64,000 nucleotides of DNA from Flavobacterium caeni (GCF_900101895.1 NZ_FMVF01000009.1:124001-188000), one strand, 5' to 3'. Shown: positions 7,792 through 17,513, counted from the first letter of the stretch. Notes: a model not told the origin generated them from the letters alone. Numbers and translations are program-made.

Positions 7792-10380
7792 ATGGTCAAG
7801 AAAATTTTAAAGATTTCCGGAATCGTTTTGTTGTTGCTGATCGCGGCGCTTGTTGCGGCGCCGTTCTTATTCGAAGATACCATCAAGGCCAAAATCGCCG
7901 AGGCCATCAACGAAAAAGTAGACGCCAAGGTGTCGTTTGCCGATGCCGATTTGAGTTTGTTGCGCAGTTTCCCGCAGGCCAGCGTCAACGTAGAAAAGTT
8001 GCTTATCATCAACAAGGCGCCGTTCGAGGGCGATACGCTGGTTTCGATGGGCGAAATCAACCTCAAGATGTCGGTCAAGGAATTGTTCAAAGGCAAGGAC
8101 GAACCCATGAACATCGAGGCGTTTTCATCCAAGGACGCCAAAATCAACATCCTGTTCAACAAAGACGGCGTGGGCAATTTTGACATCGCGCTCAAGGACG
8201 ACCAGCCGAGCGACGGGACCAGCGATCCGTTGTCGCTCAAGATCCAGGAATACAAATTCGAGAACCTGCGTTTTACGTATTTTGACGAAGGCTCGAAGAT
8301 CAAGATGGTGGTCGACAGCTTGAACCACTCGGGTACGGGCGACTTTACGGCCTCGAAACTCGACCTCGACACGCACTCGACGGCCAAGGTGTCGCTCGAC
8401 ATGGACAAGATCAACTACATGAACAAGGTGGCGCTCACGCTCGATGCGGTGCTGGGCATCGATCTCGAGAAAAGCAAGTACGAATTCAAACAAAACAAGG
8501 CGCTCATCAACCAATTGCCGCTCGAGTTCAACGGCTTTATCCAATTGGTCGAAAACGGGCAGCAGTACGATTTGACGTTCAAGACGCCTACGTCGAGCTT
8601 CCAGAATTTCCTCGGACTGATTCCAGGCGCCTATGCGGGCAGCCTCGACAAGGTCAAGACCACGGGCGATTTTACCGTATCGGGATTTGCCAAAGGAATT
8701 TACACCGATACGACGGTGCCGAAATTCAATATCGCCATCGCATCGAACAACGCCTCGTTCCAATACCCCGATTTGCCCAAATCGGTCAACAACATCGTGA
8801 TCGACACCAAGATCGTCAACGAGACGGGCAACCTCAACGATACGTATGTGAACCTCGACAAGCTGTCGTTCCGCATCGACCAGGACGTGTTCAACGCCAA
8901 GGCCAACATCCGCAATGTGGCCGAAAATGCGCTGGTAGACGCCGCGCTCGACGGTACGATCAACCTGGGCAATTTGTCGAAGGCCTATCCGATCAAGCTC
9001 GACACGCCGCTTTCGGGTATTTTGGTGGCCGATATCGACACCAAATTCGACATGAAATCGGTCGAGACAAGCCAATACCAGAACATGCAGAATTCGGGCA
9101 ACCTGACGCTCACGGGCTTCAAATATGTAGACGAACAAAGCAAGGCCATCAACATCAACAAGGCCGTGGTCGATTTCACCAACACCAAGATCGACCTCAA
9201 ACAACTCGACGCGACCACGGGCAAAACCGACCTCAAGGTAAGCGGCACGCTCGAGAATTTTTACGGATTCATGCTCAAGAACCAAGAGCTCAAGGGCAAC
9301 TTTAACCTGCAATCGAACCAATTCGCCGTATCGGATTTCATGACCGACGCCGCGCCAAAGGCCAACGAAAAGGCCACGAACAAAGAAGCCGTAAAGATCC
9401 CGGCGTTCCTCAATTGTACGCTCAACGCCAAGGCCAACAAGGTGTTGTACGACAACCTGGTGTTGCAGGATGTATCGGGAAAAATCATCGTCAAAGACCA
9501 AAAAGCGACGCTCGAAAACGTCAAGACGGCCATTTTTGGGGGTAACATCGGTGTAGACGGTTCGGTATCGACCAAGGAAAAAGTGCCGCGTTTCGACATG
9601 AACCTCAAACTCAACGCAGTAGACATCAAACAAACGTTTACGCAGCTCGAGATGATGAAGAACATCGCGCCGATTGCGGGCGTGATCAACGGCAAACTCA
9701 ATTCGACGGTCAAGGTATCGGGCAACCTCGATGCGACCGAAATGACGCCCGACCTGAATTCGATCACGGGCGATTTGATCGGGCAGTTGCTCTCGACGAC
9801 GGTCAACGAAAAAACATCGCCATTGCTCACCAAACTCGATGACAGCATGGGCTTTATTGATTTGCAGAAACTCAACCTCAACGATTTGAAGGCGGCGCTT
9901 ACGTTCCAGGACGGCAAGGTCAACGTCAAACCGTTCGATTTGAAATACCAGGACATCAAGGTAACCGTGGGCGGTTCGCACGGTTTTGACCAATCGATGA
10001 ATTACAACCTCAAGTTCGATGTGCCCGCCAAATACCTGGGTACCGAAGCCAACAAACTGATCGCGAAACTCACGCCGGCCGAGGCCAATAAGTTAGAGAA
10101 CATTCCGGTCAATGCCGTGATTGGCGGTAACTTCTCGAATCCGAAGATTTCGACCGATATGAAACAGGCCATGACCAACTTGACGGCGCAACTCGTCAAA
10201 CAGCAAAAGGACAAACTCGTCAACCAAGGCACGAGCGCGCTGGGCAACATTCTGAGCGGCGGCGGGAAAAAGGACACCACCAAAACCGCGACGCCAACCA
10301 CCAAGAACGAAGACGTCAAACAGGCCGCGGGCCAGGTACTCGAAGGATTGTTCGGCAAGAAGAAAAAGCAACAGCAATAG
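7792..10380 (+). CDS. AsmA-family envelope protein
   Basis: An 862-residue protein with one N-terminal transmembrane helix (residues 5-25, KILKISGIVLLLLIAALVAA) and a long periplasmic part made of beta-strand-rich repeats. The segment straight after the helix (PFLFEDTIKAKIAEAINEK) and the strand pattern with repeated VSG, GNLDAT and DLNLKL-type units are typical of AsmA/YhdP-type proteins. These are thought to form bridges that move lipids between membranes. The C-terminus is Lys/Gln-rich (GKKKKQQQ). It is monocistronic, with a canonical promoter and a strong terminator. Confidence 0.85.
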   Translation: MVKKILKISGIVLLLLIAALVAAPFLFEDTIKAKIAEAINEKVDAKVSFADADLSLLRSFPQASVNVEKLLIINKAPFEGDTLVSMGEINLKMSVKELFKGKDEPMNIEAFSSKDAKINILFNKDGVGNFDIALKDDQPSDGTSDPLSLKIQEYKFENLRFTYFDEGSKIKMVVDSLNHSGTGDFTASKLDLDTHSTAKVSLDMDKINYMNKVALTLDAVLGIDLEKSKYEFKQNKALINQLPLEFNGFIQLVENGQQYDLTFKTPTSSFQNFLGLIPGAYAGSLDKVKTTGDFTVSGFAKGIYTDTTVPKFNIAIASNNASFQYPDLPKSVNNIVIDTKIVNETGNLNDTYVNLDKLSFRIDQDVFNAKANIRNVAENALVDAALDGTINLGNLSKAYPIKLDTPLSGILVADIDTKFDMKSVETSQYQNMQNSGNLTLTGFKYVDEQSKAININKAVVDFTNTKIDLKQLDATTGKTDLKVSGTLENFYGFMLKNQELKGNFNLQSNQFAVSDFMTDAAPKANEKATNKEAVKIPAFLNCTLNAKANKVLYDNLVLQDVSGKIIVKDQKATLENVKTAIFGGNIGVDGSVSTKEKVPRFDMNLKLNAVDIKQTFTQLEMMKNIAPIAGVINGKLNSTVKVSGNLDATEMTPDLNSITGDLIGQLLSTTVNEKTSPLLTKLDDSMGFIDLQKLNLNDLKAALTFQDGKVNVKPFDLKYQDIKVTVGGSHGFDQSMNYNLKFDVPAKYLGTEANKLIAKLTPAEANKLENIPVNAVIGGNFSNPKISTDMKQAMTNLTAQLVKQQKDKLVNQGTSALGNILSGGGKKDTTKTATPTTKNEDVKQAAGQVLEGLFGKKKKQQQ

Positions 10381-10391
10381 ACTAAAACGAC

Positions 10392-10419
10392 AAAAGGCCC
10401 GGTGTTTCGGGCCTTTTTT
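10392..10419. terminator. Bidirectional terminator between the AsmA and XRE genes
   Basis: AAAAGGCCCG (10392-10401) pairs with CGGGCCTTTT (10408-10417) around a 6-base loop, with T-runs on both strands. It serves the two convergent genes. Confidence 0.92.
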
Positions 10420-10433
10420 ATTTACTGATCCTG

Positions 10434-10925
10434 TCAGCCGCGCAAACGACCTTCGATCCATGCTTGCTCCTGCCTGAGCTGTTCGAGCCGCAATTCGGCT
10501 GCCACCCACTCCGACAACGATTCCGCCGCCTGTTGGGCCGATTGCTTGCCCGTGACGTCTACAAAATTGGTGTAGACCTTGGGCTGTCTTTGCGAGGTGA
10601 ATCCGGCCAAGGCCGAAGCCGTCAAGGCCTTTTCGTATTTTCTGCGGTGCAAGTCGATTTTTTTGGACACGCGCCACTGCCGCAGTCGATTTTGCTGTAA
10701 CAGGGCATGCAACTGCCGCTCGCGCTCGGCGTCGGCATCGGGCGGCGCGGCCTTGCTTTTGTTGATCCAGGCCAACAGTTCGGTGAATTTTTGGCTGGCC
10801 TCGAGCGGAAGGTCGCGTTGACCACATTCGATCATCGAAAGATACCCGGTACTGATACCCAGTATCTGAGCGGCATCGGGCTGTGTAAGCCCTAGTGTTG
10901 CACTAAGTGAAGTATTGTTTTTCAT
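10434..10925 (-). CDS. XRE-type helix-turn-helix regulator
   Basis: A 163-residue protein. Residues 8-45 form a Cro/CI-type helix-turn-helix (LGLTQPDAAQILGISTGYLS, then MIECGQRDLPL). The rest, to the C-terminus, is Gln/Arg/Glu-rich and mostly helical (for example RERQLHALLQQNRLRQW), probably for dimerisation. No enzymatic domain or toxin partner is next to it. A perfect 20-bp inverted repeat lies 41-87 bases upstream of the start, a natural candidate for its own operator. The target genes are unknown. Confidence 0.8.
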   Translation of the reverse strand: MKNNTSLSATLGLTQPDAAQILGISTGYLSMIECGQRDLPLEASQKFTELLAWINKSKAAPPDADAERERQLHALLQQNRLRQWRVSKKIDLHRRKYEKALTASALAGFTSQRQPKVYTNFVDVTGKQSAQQAAESLSEWVAAELRLEQLRQEQAWIEGRLRG

Positions 10926-10965
10926 GTGGTTTGATTTTTTTGTTGATGTCGATCAAATCCAATCT

Positions 10966-11012
10966 GTTGTGAAAAATCTGTTGTGTTTTTTTCACAACAG
11001 ATTTTTCACAAC
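10966..11012. repeat. Perfect 20-bp inverted repeat upstream of the XRE gene
   Basis: The arms GTTGTGAAAAATCTGTTGTG (10966-10985) and CACAACAGATTTTTCACAAC (10993-11012) are exact reverse complements around seven T residues. The 9-mer TCTGTTGTG occurs at 10963-10971 and again at 10977-10985, and as its complement CACAACAGA at 10993-11001, giving three spaced half-sites. It could be an operator for the XRE regulator or a hairpin ending the DUF2797 transcript. No T-tract follows on the minus strand, which favours an operator. Confidence 0.85.
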
Positions 11013-11088
11013 AACAATGCCACGTTTGAAGAAACGCCGAACCGCTGCCCCGAAGCCAGTACAAAAAAAGAAGTGCCGTCGCAGAAAA

Positions 11089-11886
11089 TCAGACGATGCT
11101 AAGGCGCACGATATAGCCCTCGAAACCGCGGACATTGAACACCGTGCCGTCGTCAAAAATCAGGTATTGCCCTTGGATCCCCACCAAGGTACCCGAGTAT
11201 TCGGGCGTTTTGTCGAGGTTGAGCCCCGTGACTTTTACCGGGCGCTGCGTCACCGGATAGTCCATGGTGTAGTGCTCGACCAGGCTTGGGTTGAAGTAGG
11301 GCTTGACTTCGTCGGGAAGCCAATCGTATACGCGCAACCGCTCGGCCGCGAGGTCGCGTTCGAGCACATCGTGTTGCAGCATTTTGCGCCAATTGGTTTT
11401 GTCGGTAAAATGGTTTTTGAGCGCGACTTCGGTGATGCCCGCCAGGTAGCGGTTGGGTACCTCGACAACAGAAATGGCCTGCCAGGCGCCCTGGTCGATC
11501 CAACGCGTCGGGATTTGCGACTTGCGCGTCACGCCCACCTTGACCTCGCTCGAGAGCGCGAGATACACCACATGCGGTTGCACCTGTACGCGGGTTTCGT
11601 AGTCCAAATCGCGGTCGGCAATGCCGAGGTGCGCCGTGCTCAGTTCGGGCCGCATGATCCAATCGCCCACGGCCGGGCTGCTGTAAAAACAATCGTAACA
11701 AAAACCCTGTCGGTAAATTTTCTTGTGTTTTTTGCAGTTGAGGCATTGGTAGCCTTCGAACGCCAGCGCGATACGCTTGCCGATCAATTGGTTGACGTTG
11801 ATGAAACTGGTTTCGAACACCAAATAATACTGGATGGGTGTGGCGAATTCGGTTTCCATTTTGGCGAGCGTTCCTTGGTATTGCAT
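11089..11886 (-). CDS. DUF2797 family protein
   Basis: A 265-residue protein of the DUF2797 family. A four-cysteine zinc-binding module is visible: C48 and C51 in QCLNCKKH, C63 and C66 in GFCYDCF. Later conserved stretches include VGVTRKSQIPTRWIDQGAW and a GITEVALKNHFTDKTNWRKM segment, which resembles GIY-YIG-like folds as I recall. The ATG at 11886 is preferred to an upstream start at 11985, which would run into the region shared with the divergent GH3 gene. Function is unknown. Confidence 0.82.
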   Translation of the reverse strand: MQYQGTLAKMETEFATPIQYYLVFETSFINVNQLIGKRIALAFEGYQCLNCKKHKKIYRQGFCYDCFYSSPAVGDWIMRPELSTAHLGIADRDLDYETRVQVQPHVVYLALSSEVKVGVTRKSQIPTRWIDQGAWQAISVVEVPNRYLAGITEVALKNHFTDKTNWRKMLQHDVLERDLAAERLRVYDWLPDEVKPYFNPSLVEHYTMDYPVTQRPVKVTGLNLDKTPEYSGTLVGIQGQYLIFDDGTVFNVRGFEGYIVRLSIV

Positions 11887-11970
11887 GGCGGTGTACAGAT
11901 TTTGCGGATTGCGGACGACGCATATCCTAAAATTTTTTATTTTTGGTGAAGTTGTAAAGGTAGCATTTGT

Positions 11971-12001
11971 GATTTGAATTGTCAATCACAATGTTCAAAT
12001 C
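11971..12001. promoter_or_regulatory. Imperfect palindrome between the divergent DUF2797 and GH3 genes
   Basis: GATTTGAA (11971-11978) and TTCAAATC (11994-12001) are inverted around an inner ATTG...CAAT pair. It lies 12 bases before the GH3 start and could be an operator or chance symmetry in an A+T-rich promoter region. Confidence 0.35.
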
Positions 12002-12012
12002 AAAAGAGGCCT

Positions 12013-13536
12013 ATGCCGTTTCCGATCATCAATTCCATCGCTTCGTGGGTGCTCAAGCAGCGCATCCACCAGATCGAATTGTTCCTCAAGTACCCGCATG
12101 AAGTGCAGGAGGAATTGTTGATGAATTTGGTGCGCGACAACGAATACACGGCCATCGGCAGGCACTATGACTTTGGCTCGGTCAAATCGTACCAAACCTT
12201 TACCGACCGCGTCCCGATATCGGCCTACGAAGACCTCGAGCCGTTGATCGAACGCACGCGCAAGGGCGAACAAAACCTCTTTTGGCACAATCCGATCAAG
12301 TGGTTCGCCAAATCGAGCGGCACGACCAACGCCAAAAGCAAGTACATCCCCGTGAGTGGCGAGGCGCTCGAAGATTGCCATTACAAGGGCAGCAAGGATT
12401 TGTTGTGTTTGTATTTGAACAACAACGAGAATTCGGAATTGTTCATCGGCAAGAGCTTGCGGTTGGGTGGTTCGTCGCAAATTTACGAAGACAACAACAC
12501 CTATTTTGGCGATCTGTCTGCGATTTTGATCGAAAACATGCCCATGTGGGCCGAATTCAGCAGCACGCCCAGCAACAAGGTATCGCTTATGAGCGAGTGG
12601 GAGTCGAAGCTCGCGGCCATCATCAGCCAAACCGTCAATGAAAATGTGACGAGTTTTGCGGGCGTACCGTCGTGGATGCTCGTGCTCATGAACCGCGTGC
12701 TGGCCGAAACGGGCAAAGACAACCTGCTCGAAATATGGCCCAACCTCGAAGTGTATTTCCACGGCGGTGTGGCGTTTGACCCGTACCGCGAGCAATACCA
12801 GAAAATCGTCCCCAAGAAAGACTTCCAGTACTACGAGATCTACAACGCATCCGAAGGTTTTTTCGCGATCCAGGATTTGAACGATTCGAACGATTTGTTG
12901 CTCATGCTCGACTACGGCATTTTCTATGAATTCATCCCGATGGATGTGTTCGGGACGCCCCAGCAAAAAGCGATACGGCTTTCGGATGTCGAACTGAATA
13001 AGAACTACGCCATCGTGATCACCACCAACGGCGGGCTTTGGCGTTACATGATTGGCGATACCGTTCGGTTTACGTCATTGTCGCCCTACCGCATCAGGGT
13101 GACGGGCCGCACCAAGCACCACATCAATGTGTTCGGCGAGGAACTCATGGTCGAAAACACCGATATGGCCATCGCCAAGGCATGTCAGCTTACGCAAACC
13201 CAGGTGGTCGACTATACCGTGGCGCCCGTTTTTATGAAAGGCAAGGAAAAAGGCGCGCACGAATGGATGATCGAGTTCAAGCAGAATCCCGCCGATCCCG
13301 AACATTTCAGGAAAACACTCGACGACATCCTGCAAACGTTAAATTCGGATTACGAGGCCAAGCGGTACAATAACATGACGCTCAATCCGTTGGTACTCAA
13401 TATCGCGCGTCCGAATTTGTTCTACGACTGGCTCAAGGAACACAACAAACTGGGCGGACAACACAAAATCCCAAGGCTGTCGAACCAGCGCGATTACTTG
13501 GAACAATTGAAAAACCTACAAGTATTTGCCAAATGA
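12013..13536 (+). CDS. GH3-family acyl-adenylating enzyme
   Basis: A 507-residue protein of the GH3 family, named from plant auxin-responsive proteins that join amino acids to hormone carboxylates via an adenylate. The ATP-binding motif FAKSSGTTNAKSKYIPVS is clear near residues 97-114, followed by WPNLEVYFHGGVAFDPY and YNASEGFFAIQD, typical of the family. Bacterial members in Bacteroidota have no proven substrate. The start at 12013 fits the family N-terminus; an earlier in-frame ATG at 11974 lies within the palindrome. Its stop overlaps the start of a small lipoprotein gene by four bases (ATGA). Confidence 0.9.
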   Translation: MPFPIINSIASWVLKQRIHQIELFLKYPHEVQEELLMNLVRDNEYTAIGRHYDFGSVKSYQTFTDRVPISAYEDLEPLIERTRKGEQNLFWHNPIKWFAKSSGTTNAKSKYIPVSGEALEDCHYKGSKDLLCLYLNNNENSELFIGKSLRLGGSSQIYEDNNTYFGDLSAILIENMPMWAEFSSTPSNKVSLMSEWESKLAAIISQTVNENVTSFAGVPSWMLVLMNRVLAETGKDNLLEIWPNLEVYFHGGVAFDPYREQYQKIVPKKDFQYYEIYNASEGFFAIQDLNDSNDLLLMLDYGIFYEFIPMDVFGTPQQKAIRLSDVELNKNYAIVITTNGGLWRYMIGDTVRFTSLSPYRIRVTGRTKHHINVFGEELMVENTDMAIAKACQLTQTQVVDYTVAPVFMKGKEKGAHEWMIEFKQNPADPEHFRKTLDDILQTLNSDYEAKRYNNMTLNPLVLNIARPNLFYDWLKEHNKLGGQHKIPRLSNQRDYLEQLKNLQVFAK

Positions 13537-13655
13537 AATGGACGATTGTATGGCTGATGGCACTGGCGTTACTGGCCTCTTGCGGCCCGCACCGGATGAA
13601 GTGCGGCCCGCGCGGGATTTGCGAAAAAAACGCGCCCGCCCCTACCATCGGGTAA
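13533..13655 (+). CDS. Tiny 40-residue lipoprotein
   Basis: A short gene whose ATG overlaps the GH3 stop (ATGA), so the two are translationally coupled. The N-terminus is a lipoprotein signal (MKWTIVWLMALALLASC), with Cys17 as the lipid-bearing residue after the LLAS lipobox. The mature peptide is only 24 residues, with two more cysteines (C24, C30) and a repeated CGP motif (CGPHRMKCGPRG). I recall similar short cysteine-containing lipoproteins in other flavobacterial genomes but no function. A role linked to the GH3 product is inference from coupling alone. Confidence 0.75.
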   Translation: MKWTIVWLMALALLASCGPHRMKCGPRGICEKNAPAPTIG

Positions 13656-13720
13656 GCCCATTCAAAAAAAATTTAACAACGGTGTAACATTTGATGCCGA
13701 TGACGGTCTTGTAAAAATCA

Positions 13721-13740
13721 TCATCAATCATCATCAATCA
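13721..13740 (+). repeat. Tandem decamer at the receptor gene start
   Basis: TCATCAATCA is repeated twice head to tail, ending at the A of the ATG of the next gene, so it forms the ribosome-binding region of that gene. Confidence 0.7.
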
Positions 13741-16211
13741 TGAAATCACTACTCTTGGCACTGGCATTCCTAACGGCCGGCCACGCGCTTGCGCAACAAT
13801 CCCCATCTTTAGTTTGGAACACGCAAACCAACCTGGCCTGCGAAACCGATCAAATCCAGCGAAATTTTACGCTTGAACGCACCGACGTTCCAAAAACCAT
13901 CGGCTCCTACAACGTCAACGGCTGCGCATTTAAACTCGACGCGCCGCTTGAAGCCGGATCGTATGCGCTCACCGTATCGGCCATGGGTTTCGAAGCAGCG
14001 ACCGTTAAGTTCGACGTCGCCGCCGATACACCGCTACCCATTACACCCGAACCCATCGTACTGCGCGAAAAAAACAACGCGCTGGCCGAAGTGACGGTGT
14101 ATGGCAACAAAAAGCAGTTCGTCAAGATGGAGGCCGACAAAACAATTGTGTCGGTCAAAGAGAATCCGTTGCTGAGTACGGGCAGCACGTTCGATGCGGT
14201 CAAGAAACTACCGGGCGTGATCGCATCGCCCACGGGCGGACTCACACTCAACGGCAAAGGCGTCGCCATATACATAGACGGGGCGCCCAGCACGCTCAGC
14301 GGCACCGACCTGCAAAACTACCTGTCGAGCCTGCCGGCCAGCGCCATCGAAAAAGTAGAACTCATTTACAATCCCGGCGCGGCCTACGATGCCAATGCGA
14401 GCGGTTCGGTCATCAACATCGTCACAAGCACCAAGCGGTTGAAAGGCGTCAATGCGAGCTTTAACATCAACTACAATTTCAACAAATACCAAAAACCGAG
14501 TCCGCAGATTTTGCTCAACGGAAAGGAAAAAAGGTTGAGCTGGCAAACGATGACGGGGTACAACTACATCGAGGGCGAAAACAAGGGCCGTTTTGGGCAA
14601 ACCTTTACGTCGTTTGATCCGCCAAGGGAGCTCCGCCAACAAAACCTACAGGAGATGACCTGGCGCAATTTTTACTTTAGGCTGGGCACCAACTACAAAT
14701 TGTCGGACCGATCGAATTTGTTGCTCAACTACAACAACAACTTTGGCAACGACCGTGCGTTTACGCGTTCGACAGCCGTATCCGAAGACATTAACTTTTT
14801 TAACCATACACGCGGCAAGAACAAAAGCCATCTGCACGAATTGAGCCTGCAATACAAAACCAAGCTCGACACTTTGGGGCGCACGCTCGATGTGACGGCC
14901 TACGGGACGTGGTTTGGCAAGAACCCGCTTTCTGAAGCCACGGGCGCCGACTTGCGTACGGCCACCTACAGTTTCAACAACAGCGATCTGGACTTTAAGA
15001 TGGCCAACTACTACCTCAAGTATGATTTTGCTTTTCCGTTCGACAAGATCGGATTCTCGGTCAATACGGGCGGTAAATATGCGATGACAAGCGTCGAGAA
15101 CAACGGACGGTACAACTTTAACAGCAACGACATCCGTATTTTCGACATTCCGCTGTATACAGACCACATCGGGTTCGACTACGACGAAAGCAACCTCGCG
15201 TTCTATGTAGAAGCGCGCCAAAAGATCAAGAAGTTCTTTTTTACCGCAGGTTTGCGTTTCGAGAATTTCCATGTAGACCGCGAAGCCGAAAGAAGTTCGG
15301 GCGATCCGGTGCAACGCATTTCATTTACGAATACGAATTTGTTCCCGACCGCGAGCGCGTTGTACCAGATTGACGACGACATGAACGTCAGCGCCAATTA
15401 CTCGCGCAAGATCGCACAGCCCGACTACAATTTGCTCGATCCGAACAATTCGGCAAATTTTGACCAATACAACACCTCGCAGGGCGACATGACGCTCGAC
15501 CCGACCTTTTTTGACAATTACGAACTCAAATTCACGGCGCTTCAATTTGTGAGCTTGGGGGCGAATTATACGGTTTCGAAAGACAACAACCGCTTTGTGT
15601 TCAATGCGCAGCCGGGCGAATTGGTGGCCAACCAAACCGCGCAACAGTTTGAGAAAATCAACATCTTTAGCGCTTATTTGTCGTTCCCGATTCCGCTTGA
15701 CTACTTTCTCAAGGGCAAGGAAGAATTCAACAAACGCATGAACACGATCGACAAGATGAACTACATTTTCATCAACACCAACTATGTCAAATCGGAGATC
15801 AAGGGGTACGACAACCCGTTGCCGAACAAGGCCATCGTCAACTTCGCCATGCAATCGCAAATCATCTTGCCGTGGGACATCACCAACACGATGAACTATT
15901 TCATCCTACCCAAAGGAACTTGGGAAATCTACCGCATCGACAAGGCGATCCAGCAATTCGACGTTTCGTTCAACAAGGATTTCCTCAACAAAAACCTTAA
16001 GATCGGGTTGCATTGTTTTGATGTGTTCAACGCCAACGAAGTCAATGCGCTGATTGCGGCGCGTAACCTCAACACCAATTTTTACCAGAAGGCCGATTCG
16101 CGCCATTTTCGCGTGTCGCTCACCTGGAATTTTGGCAACCTCAAACTCGAAAAAGACAACACCAACATCGATACCGAACGCAAAAGCCAAGGTGGCGGCT
16201 TGTTGAAATGA
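13740..16211 (+). CDS. TonB-dependent-receptor-like outer-membrane protein
   Basis: An 823-residue protein. A signal peptide (MKSLLLALAFLTAGHALAQ) is followed by a carboxypeptidase-regulatory-like beta domain (about 25-105) and a plug-like domain (about 110-230; TFDAVKKLPGVIASPTGG, GVAIYIDGAP, NPGAAYDANASGSVINIVTS). The remainder is an outer-membrane barrel of the kind labelled outer membrane beta-barrel family protein (PF14905). It ends in alternating hydrophobic strands (FRVSLTWNFGNLKLEK). It stands alone, with no SusD partner, so the ligand is unknown. Peptide or siderophore uptake are possibilities only. Confidence 0.88.
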   Translation: MKSLLLALAFLTAGHALAQQSPSLVWNTQTNLACETDQIQRNFTLERTDVPKTIGSYNVNGCAFKLDAPLEAGSYALTVSAMGFEAATVKFDVAADTPLPITPEPIVLREKNNALAEVTVYGNKKQFVKMEADKTIVSVKENPLLSTGSTFDAVKKLPGVIASPTGGLTLNGKGVAIYIDGAPSTLSGTDLQNYLSSLPASAIEKVELIYNPGAAYDANASGSVINIVTSTKRLKGVNASFNINYNFNKYQKPSPQILLNGKEKRLSWQTMTGYNYIEGENKGRFGQTFTSFDPPRELRQQNLQEMTWRNFYFRLGTNYKLSDRSNLLLNYNNNFGNDRAFTRSTAVSEDINFFNHTRGKNKSHLHELSLQYKTKLDTLGRTLDVTAYGTWFGKNPLSEATGADLRTATYSFNNSDLDFKMANYYLKYDFAFPFDKIGFSVNTGGKYAMTSVENNGRYNFNSNDIRIFDIPLYTDHIGFDYDESNLAFYVEARQKIKKFFFTAGLRFENFHVDREAERSSGDPVQRISFTNTNLFPTASALYQIDDDMNVSANYSRKIAQPDYNLLDPNNSANFDQYNTSQGDMTLDPTFFDNYELKFTALQFVSLGANYTVSKDNNRFVFNAQPGELVANQTAQQFEKINIFSAYLSFPIPLDYFLKGKEEFNKRMNTIDKMNYIFINTNYVKSEIKGYDNPLPNKAIVNFAMQSQIILPWDITNTMNYFILPKGTWEIYRIDKAIQQFDVSFNKDFLNKNLKIGLHCFDVFNANEVNALIAARNLNTNFYQKADSRHFRVSLTWNFGNLKLEKDNTNIDTERKSQGGGLLK

Positions 16212-16255
16212 TGATGAAACGCTGGCGTTAGGGCAGCCAACAACCGCCATTAAAA

Positions 16256-16279
16256 AAGCCCCTTTACGGGGCTTTGGTT
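16256..16279. terminator. Bidirectional terminator between the receptor gene and clpX
   Basis: AAAGCCCC (16256-16263) pairs with GGGGCTTT (16269-16276) around TTTAC, with an A-run before and T-rich sequence after. Confidence 0.88.
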
Positions 16280-16280
16280 T

Positions 16281-17513
16281 TTAGGATGCAATCTCAAGAC
16301 GTTTGAGCAAATTCTTGGTCAACGCGTCTTTTGCGTAGTTCTTGTCGATCCTGAGGATTTTTTCGTCGGTACCCGGAAGGTCGTACATCGCATCGGTCAG
16401 GATGGCCTCGCAAAGCGAACGCAGGCCGCGCGCGCCGAGTTTGTATTCGAGTGCCTTGTCTACGATGAAATCGAGCGCTTCTTCGGTGATGTTGAAATCG
16501 ACGTCGTCCATTTGGAACAACTTCTGGTATTGCTTGATCAGCGCGTTTTTCGGCTCGGTCAAAATCGCACGTAGCGTTTCGCGGTCGAGCGGGTCCATGT
16601 GCGTGAGCACCGGCAAACGTCCGATGATTTCGGGGATCAGGCCAAAATCCTTGATGTCTTTCGGGATGATGTATTGCAACAAATTGTCTTTGTCGATTTG
16701 GTCTGAATTCTTCGAGGTGCTATAGCCCACGGCCTGACGGTTCAAACGCTTCGAAATGATGCGCTCGATGCCATCGAAAGCACCGCCTGCAATAAACAGG
16801 ATGTCCTTGGTGTTGACCTCGACGAATTTCTGGTCGGGGTGTTTGCGCCCGCCCTTGGGTGGTACGTTGACGACCGTTCCTTCGAGCAATTTGAGGAGCG
16901 CCTGTTGCACGCCTTCGCCCGATACGTCACGCGTGATCGAAGGGTTGTCGCTTTTGCGCGCGATCTTGTCGATCTCGTCGATAAAAACGATGCCGCGCTC
17001 GGCCTTGGTCACGTCGTAATCGGCGGCCTGGAGCAAACGCGTGAGGATGCTTTCGACGTCTTCGCCAACATAACCGGCTTCGGTGAGCACCGTGGCGTCG
17101 ACAATGGCCAGCGGCACGTCGAGCATCTTGGCGATGGTTTTGGCCACGAGGGTCTTGCCCGTTCCGGTTTGGCCTACCATGATGATGTTGCTCTTTTCGA
17201 TCTCGACATCGTCGCCCATTTGCTGTTGCATGAGGCGTTTGTAGTGGTTGTATACCGCCACCGACATCACTTTTTTGGTTTGGTCCTGGCCAATCACGTA
17301 CTGATCGAGGAAACCGCGGATTTCTTTTGGCTTCTTGAGGATCAAATCGGCCACGAGCTTCGAGTTCCCGTTGGTCTTGAGCTCTTCGAGGACAATACCG
17401 TGCGCCTGCTCGATGCATTTGTCACAGATGTGTGCATTGATGCCCGCGATCAGCAGATTGGTTTCGGGCTTTTTACGGCCGCAAAACGAACAATCCAATA
17501 TTTCTTTAGCCAT
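16281..17513 (-). CDS. clpX: ClpX, ATPase subunit of the ClpXP protease
   Basis: ClpX unfolds tagged proteins and feeds them to ClpP. The 410-residue protein has the N-terminal zinc domain with C8, C11, C30 and C33, Walker A GQTGTGKT near residue 114, the pore loop GYVGEDVES, Walker [13 protein letters not shown] and sensor-2 GARGLR. It is last in the order tig-clpP-clpX, 76 bases after clpP, and probably shares transcription with it. The intervening gap holds a dispersed-type repeat. Confidence 0.98.
   Translation of the reverse strand: MAKEILDCSFCGRKKPETNLLIAGINAHICDKCIEQAHGIVLEELKTNGNSKLVADLILKKPKEIRGFLDQYVIGQDQTKKVMSVAVYNHYKRLMQQQMGDDVEIEKSNIIMVGQTGTGKTLVAKTIAKMLDVPLAIVDATVLTEAGYVGEDVESILTRLLQAADYDVTKAERGIVFIDEIDKIARKSDNPSITRDVSGEGVQQALLKLLEGTVVNVPPKGGRKHPDQKFVEVNTKDILFIAGGAFDGIERIISKRLNRQAVGYSTSKNSDQIDKDNLLQYIIPKDIKDFGLIPEIIGRLPVLTHMDPLDRETLRAILTEPKNALIKQYQKLFQMDDVDFNITEEALDFIVDKALEYKLGARGLRSLCEAILTDAMYDLPGTDEKILRIDKNYAKDALTKNLLKRLEIAS

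Noticed and set aside
8125..9993. A 622-codon open frame on the strand opposite the AsmA gene
   Set aside because: It lies wholly inside the AsmA-family gene, has no recognisable motif, and is rich in Arg, Val and Glu as expected from the reverse complement of G+C-rich codons. The real gene has a canonical promoter and terminator.
11017..11088. A short basic plus-strand reading frame starting MPRLKKRRTAAPK
   Set aside because: It runs through into antisense of DUF2797 with no stop of its own near, and has no homology I recognise. Probably untranslated.
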